Shown: positions 1 to 8,676, counted from the first letter of the stretch. The stretch is 38,108 bases of DNA from Acidovorax sp. NO-1 (GCF_000238595.1 NZ_AGTS01000017.1:1-38108); one strand, 5' to 3'. Notes: generated from the sequence alone by a model not told the origin. A program made the numbers and translations.

Positions 1-898
<898 letters not shown>

Positions 899-1051
899 GG
901 GAAAAAGGCAACGCCACCGACGACAGCCGATGCGCTGCAGACTGCGGAAACAACGAGAGAAATGCGCAGCGTCAAGCCGCCAAAAGGCAGCGAGGAAGCA
1001 ATTAGCAAGAGAGGGAAAGTCCGCTAGAACAGGGACTTGAAGCGCGCCAGG

Positions 1052-1135
1052 CTATGGCGGAGTGACGGAGCAGAAATACCCAAGCGGCAGCTCACGGTTC
1101 GGGATGAACACCGTGGCTTCGGAGCACTTGGACAT
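1052..1135 (-). CDS. possible 27-residue leader ORF upstream of sulP
   Basis: The ATG at 1135 opens a 27-codon frame ending with TAG at 1054-1052, upstream of and co-directional with the SulP gene. Its product would start MSKCSEATVFIPNRELPLG and contains two cysteines. A -10-like hexamer TACAAT (minus strand, 1154-1159) lies about 19 bases upstream, so a transcript could begin only about 12 bases before the ATG, with no Shine-Dalgarno. This fits a near-leaderless upstream ORF in a long (~250 nt) leader. No -35 box was recognised. It may be chance; conservation in relatives would be needed to accept it. Confidence 0.3.
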   Translation of the reverse strand: MSKCSEATVFIPNRELPLGYFCSVTPP

Positions 1136-1153
1136 GGGTTGCAGCACGCAAGT

Positions 1154-1159
1154 ATTGTA
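1154..1159 (-). promoter_or_regulatory. -10-like element upstream of sulP leader
   Basis: The minus strand reads TACAAT here, one mismatch from TATAAT, preceding the small leader ORF and the SulP gene. No convincing -35 hexamer is found 16-18 bases upstream. The rest of the 899-1372 interval holds no other gene that I can support. Confidence 0.3.
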
Positions 1160-1372
1160 GACCGGCAGCCAAGCGCAGGGCCTAAGCGGGCGTGGCAACG
1201 CCACCAGGCTTGGTACTTTACGACCCCCACCTATGGGGAAGAAGCTCCGTCACGCGGTTTGCGCGATGGGAAGGCAAACGAAACGGCCTTGATTGCGCTC
1301 TGCCTGGCGGGCAAGCCCGGAGTGGCTCAGCCTCAATGACAAAAATAAACAAGCTACTTGCGTACTTACTCG

Positions 1373-1753
1373 TTAGTCAAAGGCGGGTTGAGCTGGCTTT
1401 ACGACCGGTTGACCCTCAGCAACCCAGGCGTCGTAACCACCCGCCATCGACACTACATTCAGGTATCCCATGGCTTGCATAGTGGTTGCGGCAAGTGCTG
1501 AACGTCCGCTCGTTTTGCAACACAACAACACGTTCATGTCACGCCTCTCCAACGCAGGTGTTCCTGACAGCTTGAATTCCAGCAATCCCCGTGGAATATT
1601 GATTGCGCCGACCAAGTGCCCCACAGCGAATTCATCGGCCTCACGGACATCAATGATCACATCGGTTGACTGAAGCACATCCGAGGCATTTTTTACGGAT
1701 ATCTCGGTGCATTGAGCCTTGGCGGCGAGGACAAGATCGTGTGCTGTTTTCAT
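1373..1753 (-). CDS. single-domain rhodanese-like sulfurtransferase
   Basis: The 126-residue protein is a single rhodanese domain with no signal peptide, so probably cytoplasmic. It carries the family motif IIDVREADEFAVGHLVGAINIP near residue 35 (N-terminal CH2A-like block) and the active-site loop CCKTSGRSA around residue 77, where the second Cys of the pair starts the CxxxxR loop that binds a persulfide. The family transfers sulfane sulfur from persulfide or thiosulfate donors to thiol acceptors. It is the last gene of the co-directional sulfide-oxidation run and follows the DsrE-like gene by about 100 bases, which may hold its own promoter. The role in moving sulfur produced by the upstream SQR is an inference from position. 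Confidence 0.9.
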   Translation of the reverse strand: MKTAHDLVLAAKAQCTEISVKNASDVLQSTDVIIDVREADEFAVGHLVGAINIPRGLLEFKLSGTPALERRDMNVLLCCKTSGRSALAATTMQAMGYLNVVSMAGGYDAWVAEGQPVVKPAQPAFD

Positions 1754-1856
1754 GGTGTGGCAATTAAATCGGTTTGTATGGGATTACGGCGCATGCGCCA
1801 AGCGCTGCACACAGATATCGAAAGGGATATTTCAAAGTACCCCTCCCGATGCAGTT

Positions 1857-2270
1857 TCAGAACGCAAGTGTCCGTACGCCGGGCTTGAGTAGGTGTGCCG
1901 CGATCTCGGCGGGCTTTGCGGCTGTCACGCCTGTCAGCAAGTCGGCGGGCTGACGACCGGTATTCGGCAGGTACAGGGCACACACCTCTACTTTGGCTCC
2001 CGCTTTGATCAAGCCTTGAAGCATCTGCTGCGGCGTGACGTTGCGCGGTTTCAAGCTGGGCATGTTCTGGCCGTTGACAGCTATGTCACCAGCTGCGTCA
2101 CATAGCAGCACGCGCACGTCGACCTTCTGTTCAAGCGCCTGTCCGGCAAGGACAAGACCTGCGCCCTGGGCCATAGCTGCGCCGGAATGTATGGACACAA
2201 ACAACTCGTCGGCCTGGGCCGCAATAGCGGCTGACATCAATACGGCTGTGATCAGGAAAGATTTCTTCAT
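1857..2270 (-). CDS. exported DsrE-like sulfur-carrier family protein
   Basis: The 137-residue product begins with a Sec-type signal peptide (MKKSFLITAVLMSAAIAAQA, cleavage probably after AQA), so it should be periplasmic. The mature part has the DsrE/YchN-like fold signature: an alternating beta/alpha layout, a segment QKVDVRVLLCDAAGDIAV with a cysteine, and AKVEVCALYLPNTG with a second cysteine corresponding to the position of sulfur-carrying cysteines in DsrE-type proteins. DsrE relatives carry sulfane sulfur. Periplasmic location matches the Tat-exported SQR upstream in the same run, suggesting a partner that handles its product; this is inference. Confidence 0.75.
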   Translation of the reverse strand: MKKSFLITAVLMSAAIAAQADELFVSIHSGAAMAQGAGLVLAGQALEQKVDVRVLLCDAAGDIAVNGQNMPSLKPRNVTPQQMLQGLIKAGAKVEVCALYLPNTGRQPADLLTGVTAAKPAEIAAHLLKPGVRTLAF

Positions 2271-2303
2271 GGTGGGAGACTCAGGTGGATTGAATATTAA
2301 GTA

Positions 2304-2331
2304 ACAGGGAACAGGGAACAGGGAACAGGGA
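2304..2331. repeat. heptanucleotide tandem repeat, four copies
   Basis: Four perfect head-to-tail copies of ACAGGGA occupy this interval in the gap between the exported protein gene and the DsrE-like gene. It lies about 34-61 bases upstream of the DsrE-like start codon, within its likely leader. Such short repeats are prone to slippage and could vary the spacing of leader elements. Confidence 0.9.
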
Positions 2332-2359
2332 ACGCGGACTCAAAGCCGCGGCAGGGAAG

Positions 2360-2926
2360 TCAGCGCTGGTTTTCGGGAACGTAAGTAGCCGGAGGAAGCC
2401 CCAGCCCCGAGCGAAGCTCGGCGGCGGTGCGCACTGCGCCGAGACTTGAAATGCGACCGTTTTCAAGACGCAGCAATGTGGCGGTACCCGTCTGGCGGGG
2501 AAAATCGGCAACAACGGCCACTTCATCGGCCTCGCGCACCAGAGCGATCGAATAAGAAAGCTCTCGAAGCTTGGGCAGCGCGAACATACGCGTGATGAGT
2601 GCAGGCATGCCGCTGATATCGGCTATATAGACCAAGCGCATGCGTGTCATCACGCCGGCGGGTTCAGCCGACAAGACGGCGCTCACCATGTCACTGACGG
2701 GTTTCTCGCTGGCCATCAGCACCCACCGGGTGTCAGGCGGAATGACCACCGGTTTGTCATGCTGATCCTTGAACTTCATTTCGGGAAGCGCCGACCCCAC
2801 TGAAAGTGGTGCAGCAGCCAGTATTCCGTGCTGCGATAGCAGCACGGCGCAAAGCACCGTGTAAGCGCTGAGCGCACGCCACGCGCTTCGGAGTTGATTC
2901 TGGGATGCGAGGTTGATGGTGCTCAT
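2360..2926 (-). CDS. exported protein of unknown function in sulfide module
   Basis: I do not recognise a named family. From the ATG at 2926 the product is 188 residues. It has an N-terminal hydrophobic segment around residues 19-38 ending in ILAAAP, which looks like a signal peptide or anchor, so it is probably periplasmic. The mature part starts SVGSALPEMKFKDQHDKPVV, reminiscent of the first strand block of peroxiredoxin/TlpA-like or YtfJ-like thioredoxin-fold proteins, but there is no CxxC. The start at 2926 follows the stop of the haemoglobin gene by one base (TGAAATG); an in-frame ATG at 2956 would instead overlap that gene by 29 bases. Tight spacing indicates translational coupling with the genes upstream. 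Confidence 0.7.
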   Translation of the reverse strand: MSTINLASQNQLRSAWRALSAYTVLCAVLLSQHGILAAAPLSVGSALPEMKFKDQHDKPVVIPPDTRWVLMASEKPVSDMVSAVLSAEPAGVMTRMRLVYIADISGMPALITRMFALPKLRELSYSIALVREADEVAVVADFPRQTGTATLLRLENGRISSLGAVRTAAELRSGLGLPPATYVPENQR

Positions 2927-2927
2927 T

Positions 2928-3386
2928 TCAGGAATCGCAAGGTGATGGGCATTCAATGCGGGACGCAGTGACGTGGTCGGTGTTGATCAGGTGATCGGCC
3001 ATACCAGAAAACGCACGCTGGATGGATGCGCGCAAGGCCAAGTCATCTACTTGTTCGGCAAGCGCTAGCTGCATACACAACATCCACTCGTCGCGCACTA
3101 CTGCGTCGATGGCATAGGGCTTATGGCGTCTGCGCAGATGGGGATGACCCCGCTCCAGCAAGTACAAGGGCGGACCGCCGAACCAACCGCTGAGGAACTT
3201 GAACAGGCTTTCGGCGCTGCCAGAAAGGCTACTCGGGTGGAGCTGACGCACAGCGTGCGCCTCGGGCAACTCGTCCATCAACCTGTAGAACCGGTCGACA
3301 AGTCTCTGGATGGCGGGTGCGCCACCCAAGCATTCGTAGATGCTGGCGGCTGCGGTGGTGCTGGCAGAAGCGCAAAAAGACGTCAT
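2928..3386 (-). CDS. group II truncated haemoglobin-like protein
   Basis: The start chosen is the ATG at 3386, which overlaps the stop of the upstream MBL gene (ATGA). A longer frame to 3482 exists but would run deep into that gene. The 152-residue product contains the truncated globin core: YECLGGAPAIQRLVDRFY (helices A-B, with Tyr in the B10 region), FKFLSGWFGGPPLYLLERG and then HLRRRHKPYAI, whose second His is the likely proximal haem ligand, and DEWMLCMQLAL with the Trp characteristic of group II at G8. Such proteins bind O2, NO or sulfide, and some protect respiration. Placement beside a bd oxidase and SQR suggests a role in NO/sulfide tolerance; that is inference. Confidence 0.85.
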   Translation of the reverse strand: MTSFCASASTTAAASIYECLGGAPAIQRLVDRFYRLMDELPEAHAVRQLHPSSLSGSAESLFKFLSGWFGGPPLYLLERGHPHLRRRHKPYAIDAVVRDEWMLCMQLALAEQVDDLALRASIQRAFSGMADHLINTDHVTASRIECPSPCDS

Positions 3387-4051
3387 ATGGTGTGAGAGGA
3401 CAGTTCCGCATAGCGAGATTCGAGGGCGTTGGCATCCTCCGTAGGTGCACGCACGCGTGCCAGAAACTCGTCGCGCGTGCATCCGCCGAACCAGGGATGC
3501 CAGCGACGCTGTTCCAGCACGCTCGATACGGCGCGACCTTGCTTGGCGTGGCTGCAGAACAACAAGGTTTCACCGGGCAAGGTGAACACCTGACGCGTAG
3601 CGCTCTCCCATAAAGCTTCTGGCTGAGCCGGTCTAAGTTGGTGCGGGCAAGCATCCACCGACAGCAGATCGCCGCAGAACAACCGATCTCGCCACAAATA
3701 GCTCACGCAGCCTGCTGTGTGGCCTGGCGTCGGAATAACTCGAAGCAGTTCGTTGCCAAACATCAGTGCACTGCTTTCGCAACCCTGCGGATTGGCCTTG
3801 GCAGAGACCACCTGCTGGATGCGTGGCGCGCCGAGCGCGTCCAACGCAGCGGATTCACAAGGAAGGAATGCGTCGTGTTCGTGGGTGCGTAGCAGCCAAC
3901 ACAAATGCAAATGGTGTTCCTGCAGCATGGCTTTGAGCAGCGCCACGTCGGAGCCGCGTGCATCCAACAGTACGCACTCGCGGGTATCCAGGTCGGCAAG
4001 CAAATAGCTCATTGCGCCACTGGTCTCGTCGGGGAGGATTCGAAAGTACAT
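3383..4051 (-). CDS. MBL-fold protein, persulfide-dioxygenase-like with half-lost metal motif
   Basis: The 222-residue product has the metallo-beta-lactamase fold layout of ETHE1/persulfide dioxygenases. The first motif reads RTHEHDAFLP where the family has THxHxDH, so HxH is kept but the following Asp-His pair is lost. The later metal ligands are kept: His in PTPGHTAG and Asp in FCGDLLS. The final CHDY-type block is altered to FCSHAKQG. In ETHE1-type enzymes iron is held by the first His, the His of the GHTxG block and the Asp, all present here, so an iron site could survive. The gene overlaps the haemoglobin gene by four bases and follows the small membrane protein. Persulfide oxidation downstream of SQR is the natural guess; loss of activity is the alternative. 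Confidence 0.75.
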   Translation of the reverse strand: MYFRILPDETSGAMSYLLADLDTRECVLLDARGSDVALLKAMLQEHHLHLCWLLRTHEHDAFLPCESAALDALGAPRIQQVVSAKANPQGCESSALMFGNELLRVIPTPGHTAGCVSYLWRDRLFCGDLLSVDACPHQLRPAQPEALWESATRQVFTLPGETLLFCSHAKQGRAVSSVLEQRRWHPWFGGCTRDEFLARVRAPTEDANALESRYAELSSHTI

Positions 4052-4103
4052 AACGGTGGTGAGGACGTTGCGGTCAGGAAAGCTGGATGTCCCTTAGCTA
4101 GAC

Positions 4104-4448
4104 TCAAGCTTGGACGCGACCGCGACGCCAGACAAGCAGTGGCCAGGCAAAGGCCGACACAGCGCCACCCACGGCCGCCGCTAGACCGAGCAGAGCGGCC
4201 CAGTCGAGCCAGTAGCCCATGTCCGACAGAGTTGAGTGCAGCGACCCTGGCAACACCATAAAAGCTGCAACGGCGACCACCACTCCGGTAAGCAGCGCAG
4301 GCAGAAAGCCTGCGCTCCATCGGGCGCCAGCAGCTCGCCAAGCCATGCCCATTAGCGCCAGCCAAAGCAACGCTCCCCCAACCAGTAGGGGCCAGACACC
4401 AAGCGCAATTTCCCACAAGATGTTCAGCATCAGCCAGATTTCGTACAT
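4104..4448 (-). CDS. small inner-membrane protein, unknown function
   Basis: The 114-residue product is almost entirely hydrophobic, with about three transmembrane segments (residues about 10-35, 45-66 and 80-108). It ends in a positive WRRGRVQA tail, predicting a cytoplasmic C-terminus. No family is recognised. An AAGGAAA ribosome site lies just upstream of the ATG at 4448. It starts 39 bases after the sqr stop and precedes the MBL-fold gene, so it is probably co-transcribed. A membrane partner for SQR or the oxidase is possible but unsupported. Confidence 0.75.
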   Translation of the reverse strand: MYEIWLMLNILWEIALGVWPLLVGGALLWLALMGMAWRAAGARWSAGFLPALLTGVVVAVAAFMVLPGSLHSTLSDMGYWLDWAALLGLAAAVGGAVSAFAWPLLVWRRGRVQA

Positions 4449-4487
4449 GATTGGTTTCCTTGAGTTGTTGGTTCAGCCGAAGGGATT

Positions 4488-5819
4488 TCAGACCCGGCCC
4501 TTTAGAACGGACATGTAAGCCGGCTTGAGCATGCGGACCTTCATCAACCATGCGAAGAAGCTATCCTGCAGAGGATCGATCACCGGCAGCGTGGGTGTAA
4601 GGCGTCCCTCGTAGTCGAACTCGATCAGCATGGCCGATCCTTCGCGTGTGATCAGCGGACAGGACGTGTAGCCGTCAAAGCTCTCGTTGGCCTGGCGCCC
4701 GGCGATCACCTCCACCAGGTTGTGCGCCACTAGCGGGGCACTCTTCTTAACGGTGGCGGCGGTCTTGCCGCGCGGCGTGCCATTGATGTCGCCGATGCCG
4801 AACACGTTGGGAAAGCGGCGGTGCTGCAGCGTGCTCTTGTCCACCTCCAGCCATCCACCGGTGGCAAAAGGGCCTTCCTTCCAGGCCAGCTCGCTGTTCT
4901 TCACCGCGTCGGGCGCTCGCGTGGGGGGAACCACGTGGATGAAGTCGTAGGACATCTCTTTTGTCCCGCCCTCGGATAACGCAAAGGTGGCGCGACGGGC
5001 ACCGATGTCGATGGCGGTGAGTTTGCGTGAGAAATCCACATCTATGCCGAGACCTTGCCATCGTTGCAGCACGTTGTCGTTGACCACCTTGACACCAAAT
5101 ACATTGCCCAGTGCCGACTCGAAATGAATTTTTGATGCCCCTAGGGTGCCCGCCTTCGCCAGTCGGTCACGTAGCATGAAGGTCATCTTCAGGGGCGCAC
5201 CAGCGCATTTGAGCGGTGTGGCGGGTAGCGTCATCACGGCGTTGCCACCTCGGGCGGTAAAAGTCTGCATGGCTGCCCAGGTGGCCTGAGCGGCCTCTGG
5301 GCTGGGGTAGACGCTGGTCAGACCTTCGCGTCCAATGGCAGACACATCCATGCCGGTAATCTGCGCATAGTCCAAGTGCACGCCGGTGGCCACCACCAGA
5401 AAGTCGTAGGGTATGCGTTGCCCGCTCGCTGTGACGACGGTGTTTGCCACGGGATCGAAGTGAGCCACCATGTCTTTCACCCATTCGATGCCAGCAGGTA
5501 GGAAGTCGGCGTTGCGGTCCCGTACCTTGGACACCGGCCAAACACCTGATGCGACCAGGGTGTATCCCGGCTGGTAGTTGTGTTCTTCCTTGCGGTCGAT
5601 GATGGTGATCTTCCCACCGTCGAGTAGTTGCGTCAGTCGATTGGCCACGGCGATGCCACCCAGGCCGCTGCCGGCAATCACTATGCGTGCGCTGGTCTTG
5701 ATCGCTGCTTTTGCCGACTTCGGCGCGGTGGCGCTGGCCACGAGGGGGGCGGCCGCAAGGGCCTGCAGCCATTGCCTACGCGTAGTGTCAACAGCAGGGT
5801 CGATCTGAACGTTCGTCAT
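4488..5819 (-). CDS. sqr: sulfide:quinone oxidoreductase with Tat signal
   Basis: Start is the ATG at 5819, preceded by AAGGAG. The frame extends to 5930 but lacks a ribosome site there. The 443-residue flavoprotein oxidises sulfide and passes electrons to quinone. It has the FAD-binding IVIAGSGLGGIAVANRL at about residues 46-61, the SQR-typical NYQPGYTLVASGVW at 81-94, and two redox cysteines: C205 in PLKCAGAP and C387 in TSCPLI. The C-terminal tail is hydrophobic/amphipathic for membrane attachment. Unusually, the N-terminus carries a twin-arginine motif (TTRRQWLQAL) plus an Ala-rich hydrophobic stretch, indicating export to the periplasm. A flavocytochrome c-type sulfide dehydrogenase subunit is the alternative, but the NYQPGY block favours SQR. 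It follows cydAB-DUF2474, so quinol produced could be re-oxidised by the same operon's oxidase. Confidence 0.9.
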   Translation of the reverse strand: MTNVQIDPAVDTTRRQWLQALAAAPLVASATAPKSAKAAIKTSARIVIAGSGLGGIAVANRLTQLLDGGKITIIDRKEEHNYQPGYTLVASGVWPVSKVRDRNADFLPAGIEWVKDMVAHFDPVANTVVTASGQRIPYDFLVVATGVHLDYAQITGMDVSAIGREGLTSVYPSPEAAQATWAAMQTFTARGGNAVMTLPATPLKCAGAPLKMTFMLRDRLAKAGTLGASKIHFESALGNVFGVKVVNDNVLQRWQGLGIDVDFSRKLTAIDIGARRATFALSEGGTKEMSYDFIHVVPPTRAPDAVKNSELAWKEGPFATGGWLEVDKSTLQHRRFPNVFGIGDINGTPRGKTAATVKKSAPLVAHNLVEVIAGRQANESFDGYTSCPLITREGSAMLIEFDYEGRLTPTLPVIDPLQDSFFAWLMKVRMLKPAYMSVLKGRV

Positions 5820-5895
5820 TTTTGTCTCCTTATGTGTAGGTATTTGACGATGAGGGTTTGACGGACACTCAATCGCTTGTCCGCATCTGCGTGAA

Positions 5896-6060
5896 CTAGG
5901 TCTTGAGCACCCAGCGCAGTGCCATTGCAACGAGGGTTAGTACGGCGATGCTGGCGAGCCAGATGCCGGCCATCCAGAGCAAGCGGATCCACAGCGGTGC
6001 CAGCGGTTCGTCGGCGCACTTCGCGGTGATAGCAGGCCAGCGCAGCAGAGGGGTTTTCAT
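5896..6060 (-). CDS. DUF2474-type small subunit of cytochrome bd oxidase
   Basis: This 54-residue ORF starts at the ATG at 6060 overlapping the cydB stop (ATGA). It has one transmembrane helix ([20 protein letters not shown], residues 28-47) after a polar N-terminus. Size, position directly after cydB and the W-rich helix match the DUF2474/CydX-like subunits that stabilise bd oxidases. The function is assigned by family resemblance and position. Confidence 0.8.
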   Translation of the reverse strand: MKTPLLRWPAITAKCADEPLAPLWIRLLWMAGIWLASIAVLTLVAMALRWVLKT

Positions 6061-7061
6061 GCGTGGTACCCGTCTGCGTTGACCTTGCCGCGGAACACCC
6101 AGTAGGACCAGGCGGTATAGCCCAGGATCATGGGCAGCACGAAGGCCGTACCCCAAAGCATGAAGACCTGGCCGCTGCGGTCGGTGGCGGCTTCCCAGAT
6201 GGTCACGGCACCGGGCACGACATACGGGAACACGCTGATGCACAGGCCCACGAAGCTCAACAGGAAAATTCCCAGCGTGAGTAGGAATGGCGCGGTCTCA
6301 TGGCCGGCCTTGAGGCTGCGTACAAAGGCCACGCTGGCCAGTGCAACCATCAACGGCACGGGCGCCACCCAAAACAAGTTGGGCAAGTTGAGCCATTTAC
6401 TGAAATAGTCCGCACTCAGGAACAAGGTTGCGATGCTGACTGCCACGATAGCTGCCAGCGTGGCACCGCCCAGCCACCACGCCATGGATCTGGCCTGGTG
6501 TTGCAGCGAACCCTCCGCCTTCATTACCAGCCACGTCGAACCCAACAGCGCGTATGCCACCACAAGACTCAAGCCGGTGAGCAGCGTGAAGGGCGTGAGC
6601 CAGTCCCACCAGCCACCCGCATAGGATCGTCCGCTGATTGCCACACCTTGCAGCAGCGCGCCGAGGATGACTCCCTGCGAGAACGCGGCCAAAAACGATC
6701 CACCGGTGAAGGCCAAATCCCAGAATTTCTGATGACCCGGATCTCGCCACCGGAACTCAAAGGCGACACCGCGGAACACCAGGGCCAACAGCATGGCGAT
6801 GATGGGCGCGTACAGGGCGGAAAAGATCAGGCCGTAAGCCAGCGGAAAGGCAGCCAGCAACCCGCCGCCGCCCATCACCAGCCAAGTCTCGTTGCCGTCC
6901 CAGACCGGTGCGATGCTGTTCATAGCGGTATCGCGGTCGTGGCCCACCTTGAAGGTGTTGAACAGGATACCGATGCCGAGGTCGAAACCGTCGAGCACCA
7001 CGTAGATGAAGACGGCCACCACAATGATGAGGGCCCAGATGATGGTCAGGTCGATGTTCAT
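6057..7061 (-). CDS. cydB: cytochrome bd-type quinol oxidase subunit II
   Basis: The ATG at 7061 has an AAGGGGA ribosome site; the 30-base upstream extension to 7091 is not needed. The 334-residue integral membrane protein has the CydB N-terminal signature [16 protein letters not shown] and the [19 protein letters not shown] block, plus about eight transmembrane helices. It ends in the [13 protein letters not shown] block. With CydA it forms the quinol-oxidising, O2-reducing complex. It begins 10 bases after the cydA stop and overlaps the DUF2474 gene. Subunits of this class occur in cyanide- and sulfide-tolerant oxidases (CioAB), which fits the sqr gene next to it. Confidence 0.95.
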   Translation of the reverse strand: MNIDLTIIWALIIVVAVFIYVVLDGFDLGIGILFNTFKVGHDRDTAMNSIAPVWDGNETWLVMGGGGLLAAFPLAYGLIFSALYAPIIAMLLALVFRGVAFEFRWRDPGHQKFWDLAFTGGSFLAAFSQGVILGALLQGVAISGRSYAGGWWDWLTPFTLLTGLSLVVAYALLGSTWLVMKAEGSLQHQARSMAWWLGGATLAAIVAVSIATLFLSADYFSKWLNLPNLFWVAPVPLMVALASVAFVRSLKAGHETAPFLLTLGIFLLSFVGLCISVFPYVVPGAVTIWEAATDRSGQVFMLWGTAFVLPMILGYTAWSYWVFRGKVNADGYHA

Positions 7062-7071
7062 ACGGTTCCCC

Positions 7072-8484
7072 TTATTCGTTGGCCAGGGCATCGGGGTGCA
7101 GCGCTACGGCGGGAGTGGTGCCAGCGGCGCGCGCGGGGATATTGGGCGGTGCCGACTCGTGTACCACCGGCGGCTTGGCCATCAGCTTTAGGATGTAGAG
7201 GACACCGGCGCCGAAGACCGCGAAGTACACGACCACAAAGGCCACCAGCGAAGCTGCCACGGCCGGTGCTGCCAGAGGTGAAGCCGACTCGGCCGTGCGC
7301 ATCAGACCCTGGATGGTCCAGGGCTGGCGGCCCACCTCGGTGGTGATCCAGCCCGCGAGCACCGCCACCAACCCCGAGGGGCCCATGGCCAGCGCAAAAC
7401 GGTGCAACCACTTCCATTCGTACAGGCGGCCGCGGGCACGGGCCCACAGGCTGAGCATACCGAGCCCGGCCATCAGGAAGCCCAGGCCGACCATGATGCG
7501 AAACGCCCAAAACACCATGCCCACCGGCGGATGGTCGGCCACCGGCACGGTGTCCAGACCCTGCATGGGCGCGTTGAGGTCGTGCTTGAGGATTAGCGAG
7601 GACAGCTTGGGAATCTGCACCGCGTAGTCGACCCTGCCCTCGGCGCTGTTGGGAATGCCGAACAGGATCAGGGGTGCGCCTTCCGGGTGGCTCTGGTAGT
7701 GGCCTTCCATGGCCATTACCTTGACCGGCTGGTGTTCGAGCGTATTGAGCCCGTGCAAGTCACCCAGAAAGATCTGCAGTGGTGCCACGATGGCTGCCAT
7801 CCACATAGCCATGGAGAACATGAGGCGGGCGCGCGGGTTGGCGCGGTCTTTCAGCAGGTGCCAGGCACCGACTGCGCCCACCAGGAAGGCGGTGGTCAAA
7901 TAGGCCGCCGAGAGCGTGTGCACCAGCCGGTAGGGAAAGCTGGGGTTGAAGATGATGGCAAGCCAGCTGCCAGCAGAGATGAACTGCCCGTTGGCGTTGA
8001 TCGCGTAGCCCGCCGGGGTTTGCATCCAGCTGTTGACCGAGAGGATCCAGAACGCCGATACGAAAGTGCCCAAGGCGACCATCAGCGTGGCGGTGAAGTG
8101 CAGCTTCTTGCCCACGCGGTTCATGCCGAACAACATCACACCCAGGAAACCGGCTTCGAGGAAGAAGGCGGTCAGCACCTCATAGGCCATCAGCGGGCCG
8201 ATGATCGGTCCGGCCTTGTCGGAGAACACCGCCCAGTTGGTGCCGAACTGGTAGGACATGACGATGCCCGAGACCACGCCCATGGCAAACACCAGCGCGA
8301 AGATCTTGATCCAGTAGCGGAACAGGTTCATGTAGTCTTCGCGACCGGTCTTAAGCCACAGGCCTTCGAGCACCGCGAGGTAACTCGCTAGGCCGATGGT
8401 GATAGCGGGAAACAGGAAGTGGAAACTCACCGTGAACGCAAACTGGATGCGCGCCAACAGGAGTGCGTCGGGCAGGTCAGACAT
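7072..8484 (-). CDS. cydA: cytochrome bd-type quinol oxidase subunit I
   Basis: The start is the ATG at 8484, with AAGGAAA nearby. The 470-residue protein contains the haem ligands expected of CydA: H22 in FTVSFHFLFPA, the His in YRLVHTLSAAYL, and the Met in FWAFRIMVGLGF. It also has the Glu in GWITTEVGRQPWTIQG. The periplasmic quinol loop is short (about 70 residues between the LHGLNTLEHQP block and the DHPPVGMVFW block), as in the cyanide-insensitive CioA class rather than long-Q-loop E. coli CydA. It heads the leftward sulfide module. A sigma54-type promoter at 8529-8545 points at it, so it is probably induced by the divergent FisR-like activator. Confidence 0.95.
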   Translation of the reverse strand: MSDLPDALLLARIQFAFTVSFHFLFPAITIGLASYLAVLEGLWLKTGREDYMNLFRYWIKIFALVFAMGVVSGIVMSYQFGTNWAVFSDKAGPIIGPLMAYEVLTAFFLEAGFLGVMLFGMNRVGKKLHFTATLMVALGTFVSAFWILSVNSWMQTPAGYAINANGQFISAGSWLAIIFNPSFPYRLVHTLSAAYLTTAFLVGAVGAWHLLKDRANPRARLMFSMAMWMAAIVAPLQIFLGDLHGLNTLEHQPVKVMAMEGHYQSHPEGAPLILFGIPNSAEGRVDYAVQIPKLSSLILKHDLNAPMQGLDTVPVADHPPVGMVFWAFRIMVGLGFLMAGLGMLSLWARARGRLYEWKWLHRFALAMGPSGLVAVLAGWITTEVGRQPWTIQGLMRTAESASPLAAPAVAASLVAFVVVYFAVFGAGVLYILKLMAKPPVVHESAPPNIPARAAGTTPAVALHPDALANE

Positions 8485-8528
8485 CGGGTGTTTCCTTGAA
8501 TCGGTGAAGTGGCAGACGCCTTTCACTT

Positions 8529-8545
8529 ATCAAGAGCCGTGCCAA
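8529..8545 (-). promoter_or_regulatory. sigma54 (-24/-12) promoter of cydA operon
   Basis: The minus strand reads TTGGCACGGCTCTTGAT, matching the sigma54 consensus YTGGCACGrNNNTTGCW except for GA in place of GC at the -12 element. The predicted start point near 8518 gives a leader of about 34 bases to the cydA ATG. A sigma54 activator gene lies divergently next to it. Confidence 0.7.
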
Positions 8546-8592
8546 CAGGCGCCGGTACAAAAAACTAATGAATTCAAGGCTCCCGGCGTGAT

Positions 8593-8676
8593 GGGCAGCC
8601 TGACTGCCACAACGCTGCCAGGTTTCTTCTGCCAAAGCAGTCAGTTATCTGCCAAACTGGCAGACCAACTTGGCAG
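8593..8676. promoter_or_regulatory. activator-site cluster: seven CTGCCA/TGGCAG half-sites
   Basis: This stretch holds GGGCAG (8593-8598), CTGCCA at 8604, 8615, 8629 and 8649, and TGGCAG at 8658 and 8671. Two pairs form inverted repeats: GGCAG-N5-CTGCC (8594-8608) and a perfect CTGCCA-AAC-TGGCAG (8649-8663). It lies about 50-130 bases upstream of the sigma54 promoter, the usual position for an enhancer-type activator site, and just before the activator gene. Binding by the adjacent FisR-like protein is inference. Confidence 0.6.

Noticed and set aside
899..1372. a riboswitch for sulP
   Set aside because: I looked for known sulfur-related riboswitch cores (SAM, SAH) and saw none; only the small ORF and -10-like box can be described.
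2304..2331. CRISPR or attachment repeat
   Set aside because: Seven-base units without spacers are a simple tandem repeat.
6300..7346. 348-codon plus-strand frame
   Set aside because: It is antisense to cydB and cydA, is Gln/His/Arg-rich and has no family resemblance.
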